Assembly: GCA_051657715.1 (NCBI GenBank)
Contig: JBOFLF010000035.1
Span: 1 to 64,000, forward strand
DNA from: JBOFBH01 sp051657715
GTDB lineage: Bacteria > Actinomycetota > Actinomycetes > Actinomycetales > Angustibacteraceae
DNA: 64,000 nt
Direction: 5' to 3'
The translations under genes were made by a program, and so were the position numbers. The first letter of the stretch is position 1, and each line of letters opens with the position of its first letter. Of this stretch, positions 8,755-16,454 are shown piece after piece. The notes below the pieces were generated by a model. The model saw nothing but the letters and a program-made list of their open reading frames with translations. It searched no databases and was not told the origin of the DNA.

Positions 8755-11363
8755 CGTCCTGCCCTCTCCCGCGCTTCCTGCACGGCGTGGTCAGCCTGGT
8801 TCAGATAGCGCTGCACCGCCGGGTCTTGCAGCCAGCTCATGTACGCCGAGCGTTGCAGGTGGTTCATGGTGTCGACCTCCTTGACGCCGGTCACGTGCCC
8901 AGCGTCGTCGTACTCCAAGAAGTCGTCGGTGATGACCGGCTGGTTGCCACCGACGTAGTCCGAGGTGTGGCCGACGTAGCTGCGGGGGTCTCCGTCGTAC
9001 GCCGTCGGGCGTGGTGGGTTGCCCGCGTCGTAGCCCGGCTGCACCGCCCAGATGTCGTCCGCACCGGTGCCGCGCGCCTCGTCCTTCGCCAGCGTCGTTG
9101 CTGTGGTGTTGACGTCGTCCCACACCGATGGATCGACGATCGGCCCGGTGCTCAACGTGTTCAGCGCGTCAAGGGTCGGTTGATAGCGGTCGGTGATGGC
9201 CTGGGGATCGGTGGCGACGGCGTCGACCGCCGTGCCGATGATGAATTCGCCACCTTTGCCGATGAGGTCGTCCTTGATGGATGTCGGGTCGGTGGCGTAG
9301 CCGAGCAAGGTGGTGAGCACGCCCTTGGCGGTCTCCTTGGCGTTCTCGTTGTCGGCCAGGCCACGCTCCAGCTCGGACTGCAGGACGTCCAGGTCGGCCG
9401 TCAGGTTGCCGGCGAGGAACGACCGCACGGCCTCGGCTCGGAACCGGTCCAGCGCCGACACGGACGGGTCTTGGGTGAGCGGGCCGCCCGGCCCGTTCGC
9501 CGAGTAGCCCGCGGACTGGGCGTCGGCGTTCGTCCGGTTGATCCAGTCGCCGAGGGTGGTGACCACGCGGGCGGCGTTGTCCGGGTCGCGCATCGCCTCC
9601 TGGTGCAGCCGGGCCCAGGCGTCCCGGCTCATCAGCGGGCCGTACGCCGGGTCCGAGATCACCCCGCTGTCCGGCGCGAACGGCGTCCCCAGCGAGTTCG
9701 CCATGCCGTTCAGGTACCGCTCGTGCAGCAGGACGTCGGTGAGCGCGCCGTTCACCGGGTCGACCAGGTGGGCATCACCGTTGCGCTGCAACCACTCCGC
9801 GACGGTACCGGCCGCGACGTCCGCGTTCACGGCCTGCCGGGGGTCCTGGTCGACGAGACCGATGGTGCCCTGCCGCAGGATGTCCGCCAGCGCTCCGCCC
9901 GCCCGGTCCGGGTAGTCGACGCCGGCGCCTTCGCCACCGGTCCAGGGCGGATCGTTCCCGGTGGCCAGGTACATCACGGCGTCGCGGTGGCGCAGCAGCA
10001 TCGAGTTCGCCACGGTGGGGTAGTCACCGGCGCGGTCCAGGGCGATCTGGAAGTTCGGACCCCACGGGTCGTCTGGGTCCGCGTGGGCCACGCAGCCCCA
10101 ACCCTGGCCGGCGCAGTTGCCGAGGTAGTGCTGGAACTTCGTGAAGTCCCGGGTGTCCTCGTTCATCCAGTGCTTCTCGTAGTCCGACAACGCCCGGTCG
10201 GCGACGAGGCCGGTGAAGTTCTCGCTGAAACCGGGCTCGCGCATGAACGGCAGCAGCAGGTCCGGCCGGTAGCTGCGCTCCTCGCCGTCTTCGAGCTCGG
10301 GATCGGCGGCGATCGGGTTGAACGCGTTCAGCCAGTCCTCGTCCATGAGGTACCGGCTACCGCCCTCGCCGTCGTCGACCCGGACGTGGCTGCCGGTTCG
10401 GTAGATGTCGGCCAGCACGGTGAAGAACTCGTCCGCGTCCGGATCCCTGTCGTTGTGCAGCCGGGCCGCTTCCACTGATAGCCGGGCCATCCCGGACGAT
10501 CCAGCGGTCACCATCAGGCCCTGTACGAACGCCGGGTTGGTGGCACCCGCGGCCAGCTCCTCGCGCAGATCAGGAGGCATCCGCTCGTGCGGGTGGTCCT
10601 TCCACCACTGCGCGGCCTGCTCGGCGGTCCGGCGTCCAGCGGCGTAGTCGTCGGCCTGACCGGTGATCGAGGTGTCGCCGGTCAACGTCTGCCGGGTGGC
10701 GGTCGTGACGTCGTCCAAGTCGAACCCGGACGGCGGCCGGGTGCCGGTGCCGCCGCCGGCCAGGTAGTCCGAGACGACCTCGGCCGGCACGGCGGCGAGC
10801 ACGGCACCGGCGAGGGCCTGGCCGCAGGCGCGGGCGGCCTGCTGGAGGTCGCTCACACACTGGTCGTACTCCCGGGTAAGGGATCGCTGGCTCGTCGTCA
10901 GTGCCTCGTCGGCGTCGGTGACCGCGGTGTCCCGGGTGGCGGCGGAGGATCCCCGGACGCCGCGGGTGTCCTCGTCCGGCATGTTGCGGTAGGGGCTCAT
11001 CCGGTCGGCGTGTGCACGATTGGCGGCGCCGACGGCGTTCTGGTGCTCGGTGATCGCGTCGCCCCACTGCTTGTTGAGCCCGGGGATCGTGTCGGTGGTC
11101 GCCTCCTCGACCGCGGTGCGGAACGTGGCCAACGCCGTGGTCGCCGTCTCGAAATGCGGCGTCGACGCGGTCATCTGCCCGCCGACCCGGGTCATCTCGC
11201 CCTTGAGCGCGACCGCGGTGCTGCCGGTCCAGTCGCCGGCCTGCCCGGGCAGCCCGGCCAGCTTGCCGCCCTCGTCGCTGAGCTGGCGTCCGATCTCGCC
11301 CAGCACCCGCTCGGCGGCGGACAGGTCAGTCGGACTCGCGTCGATGCTGAAGTGGTCGCTCAT
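8751..11363 (-). CDS. Giant WXG-domain protein 1 (putative type VII-like substrate)
   Basis: ATG at 11363 is chosen (870 aa). The longer open frame starts upstream with sequence that does not resemble the other two giant paralogues, while this start aligns with theirs. The first 100 residues form a WXG100-like helical hairpin with the turn DWTGSTA and a preceding SIDASPTDL opening. The remainder is a long, soluble, helix-rich region with many Trp and Asp residues and no signal peptide or membrane segment. The C-terminus carries DDAGHVTGVKEVDTM then a Trp-rich helix, similar in layout to the paralogue at 13929-16394. It may belong to a large actinobacterial family of unknown function (I think DUF6571-like, not verified). 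It is coupled to the small partner gene downstream. Confidence 0.8.
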   Translation of the reverse strand: MSDHFSIDASPTDLSAAERVLGEIGRQLSDEGGKLAGLPGQAGDWTGSTAVALKGEMTRVGGQMTASTPHFETATTALATFRTAVEEATTDTIPGLNKQWGDAITEHQNAVGAANRAHADRMSPYRNMPDEDTRGVRGSSAATRDTAVTDADEALTTSQRSLTREYDQCVSDLQQAARACGQALAGAVLAAVPAEVVSDYLAGGGTGTRPPSGFDLDDVTTATRQTLTGDTSITGQADDYAAGRRTAEQAAQWWKDHPHERMPPDLREELAAGATNPAFVQGLMVTAGSSGMARLSVEAARLHNDRDPDADEFFTVLADIYRTGSHVRVDDGEGGSRYLMDEDWLNAFNPIAADPELEDGEERSYRPDLLLPFMREPGFSENFTGLVADRALSDYEKHWMNEDTRDFTKFQHYLGNCAGQGWGCVAHADPDDPWGPNFQIALDRAGDYPTVANSMLLRHRDAVMYLATGNDPPWTGGEGAGVDYPDRAGGALADILRQGTIGLVDQDPRQAVNADVAAGTVAEWLQRNGDAHLVDPVNGALTDVLLHERYLNGMANSLGTPFAPDSGVISDPAYGPLMSRDAWARLHQEAMRDPDNAARVVTTLGDWINRTNADAQSAGYSANGPGGPLTQDPSVSALDRFRAEAVRSFLAGNLTADLDVLQSELERGLADNENAKETAKGVLTTLLGYATDPTSIKDDLIGKGGEFIIGTAVDAVATDPQAITDRYQPTLDALNTLSTGPIVDPSVWDDVNTTATTLAKDEARGTGADDIWAVQPGYDAGNPPRPTAYDGDPRSYVGHTSDYVGGNQPVITDDFLEYDDAGHVTGVKEVDTMNHLQRSAYMSWLQDPAVQRYLNQADHAVQEARERAGR

Positions 11364-11730
11364 GCAGTCCTGTCCGATCGTGCTGTGGCCGGTCGACAAG
11401 TGCCAAGAATGGGGCTGGTCTTCAGTCGTGGGAGCAGCGATGGTGAGGAGCACGAGAACCGCTGCCGGCACCGGAGACCTCGGTGGTCGAACGTCAATCG
11501 GGGCGTCGTGCGCAGAATTGACCCCCTGCAGGCGCGTGGGGCCAGGCCTGATCAACGATCCCAACCTAGTCACAAGGTGGCCAGGATGTCGACGCTCACG
11601 ACCAGTTCCGGCCCGATGATCAGCCTGTCACCCACCAACGCTGTGCGATAGCGGAGCGCGCTTCGCGCGCCGGTGACGAAGCGGGTCGGGTGGTGCGTGC
11701 TGATTCTGGGTCCGTCGCTGGTGGCGTGGG
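11364..11730. other. Intergenic region between two minus-strand secretion-cluster genes
   Basis: This 367-bp stretch has no convincing gene. It should carry the promoter for the giant gene to its left and the 3' end of the unit to its right. The one clear structure is a GCGCGC-TTC-GCGCGC hairpin at 11656-11670, about 60 bases past the stop of the Trp-rich protein gene, a possible transcript end without a U-tract. Confidence 0.5.
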
Positions 11731-12603
11731 TCAGGGGGTGTTGGGCTGGACGAGGTTTTGGATCTCGGTGACGGGGACGGGGGTGGTGGCGGGCGGTCCG
11801 GTGATGGTGGTGGGGGCGTCGGGGATGGTGACCGGGGTTCCGGTGTCGGTGTAGGTGATGGTCCAGGTGGGGGTTGCGGTGGCCAGGTATGCGGGTTGGC
11901 CTTCGGCGGAGGCGGTTGCGGTGATGGAGGCGCGCAGGTAGGTGTGGGTGCACTGTCGGGAGGCTTGGGTGGGGGTGGTGGTCCAGGGGCAGGTGAGGGT
12001 GGTGCCGTCGCCGGGTTCGATGTCTAGGTGGTCGGGGGTGGCGATGGCGACCAGGCCGAACGCGGAGGTGCCGCGGAGGGGTGTGGCGGGTAGGCCGGTG
12101 GTCCACCACCAGGTGGGGATGTTGACCACGGTGCGGCGGGGTGGGTTGAACTGCAGGGTGGCCCGGGGTGGGGTGAGTCGCCCGACGGCCTCGCGGGCTT
12201 GGGCCGCCAGCGGTGGCTCGAGAGGTGTGCCAGGGTCCAGCCAGACGGGTTCACTGAGCCAACTACCGCCCGCGGGTATGCAGGTGCGGACCTTCAGCTC
12301 GGCGTCCGGGGCGGGTTTGTTCGCCGGGACGATGTACGGGGGATGCCACTCGGTGTAGTAGCAGGCGTCGGTGCCGCGGCAGAACGTCGCTTTGCCGATC
12401 AGGGTGCACGACGGCTTCCCCGACCCGGCCGGCTGGCCTGGTGTGCCTGGCTGGCCTGGAGTCTCTTCTCGGCAACCGGTCGTGATCCCGCTGCCTTGGA
12501 GGCTCTGTTGCGCCCAGCAGTTCTTCGCTTGAGCCGGCATGACGCCCAAGGACGACACCAACACGGCGCTGGTCGCTGTCACGGTCATGAGCCGACGGAA
12601 CAC
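11731..12603 (-). CDS. Exported Trp-rich protein of unknown function
   Basis: GTG at 12603 is preferred because GAAGGAGGG precedes it on the minus strand and it opens directly into a signal peptide (basic VFRRL, hydrophobic core, MPAQA cleavage site). The mature part (about 265 aa) has six or more cysteines in its first half, a Pro/Gly-rich stretch (ETPGQPGTPGQPAG), then a conserved-looking IPTWWWT segment. The C-terminal half is Thr/Pro-rich and strand-like. Proteins with a similar TWLW-type motif occur beside lipoproteins in other actinobacteria; their function is not known to me. The gene overlaps the upstream lipoprotein gene by 19 bases, so the pair is probably co-expressed. Confidence 0.75.
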   Translation of the reverse strand: MFRRLMTVTATSAVLVSSLGVMPAQAKNCWAQQSLQGSGITTGCREETPGQPGTPGQPAGSGKPSCTLIGKATFCRGTDACYYTEWHPPYIVPANKPAPDAELKVRTCIPAGGSWLSEPVWLDPGTPLEPPLAAQAREAVGRLTPPRATLQFNPPRRTVVNIPTWWWTTGLPATPLRGTSAFGLVAIATPDHLDIEPGDGTTLTCPWTTTPTQASRQCTHTYLRASITATASAEGQPAYLATATPTWTITYTDTGTPVTIPDAPTTITGPPATTPVPVTEIQNLVQPNTP

Positions 12604-13178
12604 CGCTTGCCCTCCTTCGAGCCGGTGACAAGCCATGCCCCGTCCCGCATGACGAGGGAGGCGGTATAGACCGCTGGGTCCGGACCGGTCTGCCCGGCCA
12701 CGGGCTTCTCGCCCTTCTCGACGGTGAGCCGCTGACGTCCGTCGAGGCACTTGAGCACGCTGGCCCGGTCGCCGGTGACCGTGACGCTCAGAAGCTCACC
12801 TCGGATGGGGCCACGACTCACGAGGTCGGCGCTGCGGGCCTGATCGAGGTTCTTGAACACGGTGATCGCCCATGGTGTGGTGGCCACCTGCTCCAATCGG
12901 GCCATCGTCAACGGGCCACCCCCGGTGATGTCATTGACCACGGCTTCGTATCGCTCCAGCGCCGTGACAGCGGCTCGCTCGTCGGCGTCACGATCGACCG
13001 TTGGGGTTGTCGGGGTGGTGGTGGCGCCGGTTGTTGCTTCCGGGAGGGCGGCGGGGTTGTCGTCCCCCCCGCACCCGCTCACCGTGACCATGCCTGCGGC
13101 GAGCGCGGTTGCGGCGAGCAGGGCCGACCACCGGGGTCGCCGGACGGTTGTGCTGATGGTTGTCGTGGTGGTGTGCAC
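12585..13178 (-). CDS. Putative NTF2-like lipoprotein
   Basis: GTG at 13178 follows AAGGGGGG on the minus strand. The protein (197 aa) has a basic N-terminus, hydrophobic stretch and lipobox (VTVSGC), then a Thr/Pro linker and a domain starting DERAAVTALERYEAVV. The helix followed by alternating strands (ITVFKN, LLSVTVTGDRASVLKCL, LVMRDGAWLVTGS) resembles small NTF2/SnoaL-like lipoprotein domains. It would be anchored on the outer face of the membrane. Its gene overlaps that of the exported Trp-rich protein, suggesting the two work together at the cell surface. Confidence 0.75.
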   Translation of the reverse strand: MHTTTTTISTTVRRPRWSALLAATALAAGMVTVSGCGGDDNPAALPEATTGATTTPTTPTVDRDADERAAVTALERYEAVVNDITGGGPLTMARLEQVATTPWAITVFKNLDQARSADLVSRGPIRGELLSVTVTGDRASVLKCLDGRQRLTVEKGEKPVAGQTGPDPAVYTASLVMRDGAWLVTGSKEGKRCSVGS

Positions 13179-13320
13179 CAGGCCCCCCTTTTTGTGCCCT
13201 CAGCGGTGGACGATCAGCCGCGGACCAGCCGGGCACACGCTAGCCGACCACTTCCCGCGACCAAAGTTCGCACTGGGTGGTGGCATCCGCTCGCCTCCTG
13301 TCGGTCCGGCAGGAGGCGGA

Positions 13321-13929
13321 TCACCGGCTGCCGGTCCTGGTTCTGGTCGTGGTGGTGGCCGGTGTGCTGCGGGTGCCGTTGAGGAGGGCGGGGGTGGTGG
13401 CGACGCGGTGGGCGATGGTGAGGGCGGCTCGGACCTGGGTGGGGGTGGGGTTGTCGTCGAGTCGGCTGAGGACTTGGAGGTAGGAGTCGCGTCGGGGCAG
13501 GGGTGCCATGCCTCGGGCGCCTTCGTTGTCGGGGTAGGCAACCGCGCCGTCCGGGCCGGTGAGGGCGCCGGGTCGGCGCTTGGCCTGCTCGAACTCCGGA
13601 CGCACGTCCGCGACCAAACCACCGACGACGGCGATACGCAGTCGCCAGCGGCCGTCGTCGGGGTTGACCAGCGTGCACGGAACAACATCGATGCCGCCGA
13701 CTGGCAGGCCTTTGTCGTAGAGATCTGAGGGGTCTCCGAGCAGTGCTCCCACCTCACTTCGGGGCACTCCGTCGCACACGGTGGCGGCGGAGGCGACCGG
13801 GGTGCCGTCCGGTTCCGGCTGATACGAGAACACCTGGCACCCGACTGTCACCATTACTGCACAGGACAGCGCGGTCGGCAGCACGGCTGCGCGACTGGTG
13901 GGGTGGCCGGATGCGCGTCGAGGATGCAT
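13321..13929 (-). CDS. Putative secreted/lipoprotein, DUF3558-like
   Basis: ATG at 13929 shares a base with the stop of the upstream giant gene (TGATG) and has GAGGG 7 bases ahead, so I prefer it to the TTG one codon earlier. The 202-residue protein starts with a basic stretch and a hydrophobic helix ending in a weak lipobox (VTVGC). The mature part has VCDGVPRSEVGALLGDP, an internal Cys (VVPCTL) and a Thr-rich tail. That arrangement (two conserved Cys around a short alpha/beta domain, CxxV..AxxLG) recalls DUF3558-type actinobacterial lipoproteins, but the match is not certain. It is translationally coupled to the giant WXG protein gene. Confidence 0.7.
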   Translation of the reverse strand: MHPRRASGHPTSRAAVLPTALSCAVMVTVGCQVFSYQPEPDGTPVASAATVCDGVPRSEVGALLGDPSDLYDKGLPVGGIDVVPCTLVNPDDGRWRLRIAVVGGLVADVRPEFEQAKRRPGALTGPDGAVAYPDNEGARGMAPLPRRDSYLQVLSRLDDNPTPTQVRAALTIAHRVATTPALLNGTRSTPATTTTRTRTGSR

Positions 13930-16394
13930 CAAGGTCCCTCGATGGCATTGTCGATGTTGCTACTGATGCGTGTTTGTTCGTCTTGGAGGGGGCCGCTGCC
14001 GAGCCAGACTTGGTATTCCTGTTGTTGGAGTTCGGTCATCTGGGTCCAGGGGATGAGGGTGCCGTCGGGGCGTAGGAAGTACCCGGGTGAGTCCGGTGGC
14101 ACGTTGGGTGCGCTCGCCTCCAGCGCGGCGTCGGTGTCAAACAGATGGTGGGCGGCGGCGGTGGCGGCGACGAGATCCTCCATGGTGATCTCACCAGCGA
14201 GCTGGGTACGGTTGGCCTCGACGCGTGCCTGGCCCTCGTAGTCGGTGTAGTCGCCACCGAAGATGGTGCCGCTGGCGGTGGAGAACAGCAGTTCGACTGC
14301 TTTGCCGCCGGGCACCGGGATCGCGCCGGTGGCGGCACCGGCGAGATCCTGCAGGGCCGTCACCCGGGCGTCGTCCGCAACCGCGCCGTCGATGTCAGCG
14401 GCGTTGGCAGCGCTCATCGTCGATCCCCACAGCTGGGAGTTGTTGGTGATCGCCTGCATCCAAGCGCTGCGTGCTTCTTCGCGGTCCATACCGGGCGGTG
14501 GGTCGTGGAGCTGGTCGGCGGTATACGCGAGCTGCTGTTGGGCCAGGGTGTGCTGGGCCGCGGTGACCGACCGAAACGCGTCGGTGTCGCCCATCACTGC
14601 CTCCAGCAGTTGGTACGTCCGGGAACCGTCCAGCATGATCCCGTAGGACTGGGCGCCCGGCAGGTGCGGGTCGTCGACCTGGAACACCCCACTGCCCTCG
14701 CCGCGGCCGGTGAGGCCGCGTTGGACGTCGTTGATGTAGGCGGCCAGGACGGTGCCGACGGCGGGTGTCAGGCCGTCGTAGATCTGGTAGCTGTCGGCGC
14801 CCCAGCCGCGGCCGTTGCCGTAGGGGAGGTCGTGCAGGAACTGGCTGGCTATCTGGGCGGAGCGATAGCCGGGTGAGGTGCCCGGGGGTTCGCCGTGGTC
14901 GCGCAGTCGGGTGGTGGCTGCCTCGATGAGGTGGCCGAACGCGGTGCCGTCGTCGCAGGTGTCCCAGGCGCGGTCGGCGGTGAGGTAGCGCAGTCGGTTC
15001 TCCTCGCCGTCAGCCTCGTCGGAGCCGAGCAGGAAGGTCTGGGCGGTGGCCGGGTCCCGGGCAAGCATCTGCGCGACACCGGTCATCGGGTCGAACCAGC
15101 CGTCGCTACCGGGCTCGTCGGTGAACAGCCGATAGCTGGTGCCGTCGCCCAGCTCGGCCATCGGGCGCCAGAACGGGGAGATGTCCGCGGTGCGTTCGGC
15201 GTGGTAGATGCCCTCGGCCACCGTGGTCGCGAAACCGGCGTCAAAACGACCTCCGCGGTGGAGCAGGACGGACAGGCCGAACGCGGCACCGTGGGTGCTC
15301 ACCGCCTCCTCGACCACGTGTTCGGCGAAGCCGTCGGCCAGCTGCGGGTCGTGCGAAGCGGTGCTCAGGGTGCCGGCGATCGCGGTGACCAGCCGTTTCC
15401 CGTCGACGCGGAATCGGTCGAACCGTTCGGCGTCCTGAGCGGTGTCCATCGGGTGCCACTGGTGGTATGAGGTGACGGCGTTGGCGATCCGGGCCGGCAG
15501 GCCGGCCACGCCAGCCGGGCCCATCCGGTTCATCATCGCCGCGGCGAACCACGGGTTGGTCTGGTACCGCTCCAGCAACGTCAGGTTCGCCGCGGACAGC
15601 CGCCCATCGTCGATGCCGGCGTCGAACACGCCGATCAGCCGGGCCGCCTCAGCGTCGGCCTGCGCGCGGCTGGTGAACAGGTCCAGGCCTTGCTCGTGGC
15701 GCTGCCCGACCAGGGGCAGATCGTCGCCGAGCCGGGCGGCGGCCTCCAACCGCAGCGCCCGCACCACCGACTCGGTCGGGCCACCGTCCAGGCAAGCGCG
15801 CACGGTCTGGTCCGGCACCGGGACCACAGTGGCTGCCGTCAGCGCTGACCCCAACGTGCCCGCTGCCGCCCGCAGCGTCGTGACAGCCTCCTGGTGGGAG
15901 GCGTCGATGGCCTTCAGCGTCCACCGCAACGTGTCCGCCGCCTGGCCGCTGGTGCGGTCCAGTGTGGAATCCGCCTGCCCCAACGCACCGTGCGCGCTCG
16001 CGTCGATACCGACACCGGTGCCGAGTTCGGCGACCGTCGCGCGGTGCACCTTCTCGGCTCGGGCGATCGTGGCAGCGCTGTCCGCGACCGCCTGCTCGCG
16101 CTGCCGGTTCAACGCCGTCACCGCCTCCTGCGCCTCCTGCGCTGCCACGATGAACGTGCCCACCGCAGCGGCGGCCTCGGTGAAGCACGGCGCGAACCGC
16201 TCGCATTGCCTAGCAAGCGCCGTCATTTCCGCGGCGACCGCGGTGGCAGCCGAACCAGTCCAAGACCCACCTAGCTCGGCCGGCGCCACCGCCACCGCCG
16301 CCGCGTGCTGGGTCAGCTGCTCAGCAAACGTCATCAGGCTGGCCCGGGCCGCCTCCAACGACGCCACGTCCACGTCTACCCGGTGCTCAGTCAC
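13929..16394 (-). CDS. Giant WXG-domain protein 2 (putative type VII-like substrate)
   Basis: GTG at 16394 gives 821 residues. The N-terminal 110 residues are a WXG100-like hairpin (DVDVASLEAARASL then SWTGSAATAVAAEM), nearly matching the same region of the protein at 16455-18929, so these are tandem duplicates. A second helical segment follows (AQEAVTALNRQREQAVADS), then a long region rich in Asp, Trp and Gly with no signal peptide or membrane helix. The C-terminus has DGTLIPWTQMTELQQQEYQVW, similar in layout to the end of giant protein 1. No enzymatic or toxin domain is recognisable. Confidence 0.8.
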   Translation of the reverse strand: MTEHRVDVDVASLEAARASLMTFAEQLTQHAAAVAVAPAELGGSWTGSAATAVAAEMTALARQCERFAPCFTEAAAAVGTFIVAAQEAQEAVTALNRQREQAVADSAATIARAEKVHRATVAELGTGVGIDASAHGALGQADSTLDRTSGQAADTLRWTLKAIDASHQEAVTTLRAAAGTLGSALTAATVVPVPDQTVRACLDGGPTESVVRALRLEAAARLGDDLPLVGQRHEQGLDLFTSRAQADAEAARLIGVFDAGIDDGRLSAANLTLLERYQTNPWFAAAMMNRMGPAGVAGLPARIANAVTSYHQWHPMDTAQDAERFDRFRVDGKRLVTAIAGTLSTASHDPQLADGFAEHVVEEAVSTHGAAFGLSVLLHRGGRFDAGFATTVAEGIYHAERTADISPFWRPMAELGDGTSYRLFTDEPGSDGWFDPMTGVAQMLARDPATAQTFLLGSDEADGEENRLRYLTADRAWDTCDDGTAFGHLIEAATTRLRDHGEPPGTSPGYRSAQIASQFLHDLPYGNGRGWGADSYQIYDGLTPAVGTVLAAYINDVQRGLTGRGEGSGVFQVDDPHLPGAQSYGIMLDGSRTYQLLEAVMGDTDAFRSVTAAQHTLAQQQLAYTADQLHDPPPGMDREEARSAWMQAITNNSQLWGSTMSAANAADIDGAVADDARVTALQDLAGAATGAIPVPGGKAVELLFSTASGTIFGGDYTDYEGQARVEANRTQLAGEITMEDLVAATAAAHHLFDTDAALEASAPNVPPDSPGYFLRPDGTLIPWTQMTELQQQEYQVWLGSGPLQDEQTRISSNIDNAIEGP

Positions 16395-16454
16395 CGCCTA
16401 TCGCCCCTCGAGCGACAGCTTCTGACCGCGTACGGGTCAGACCGAGAAGCCGGG

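Noticed and set aside
11570..11730. Minus-strand reading with a hydrophobic end (GDRLIIGPELVVSVDILATL)
   Set aside because: It is out of frame with the exported Trp-rich gene, has no start of its own and no similarity I recognise.
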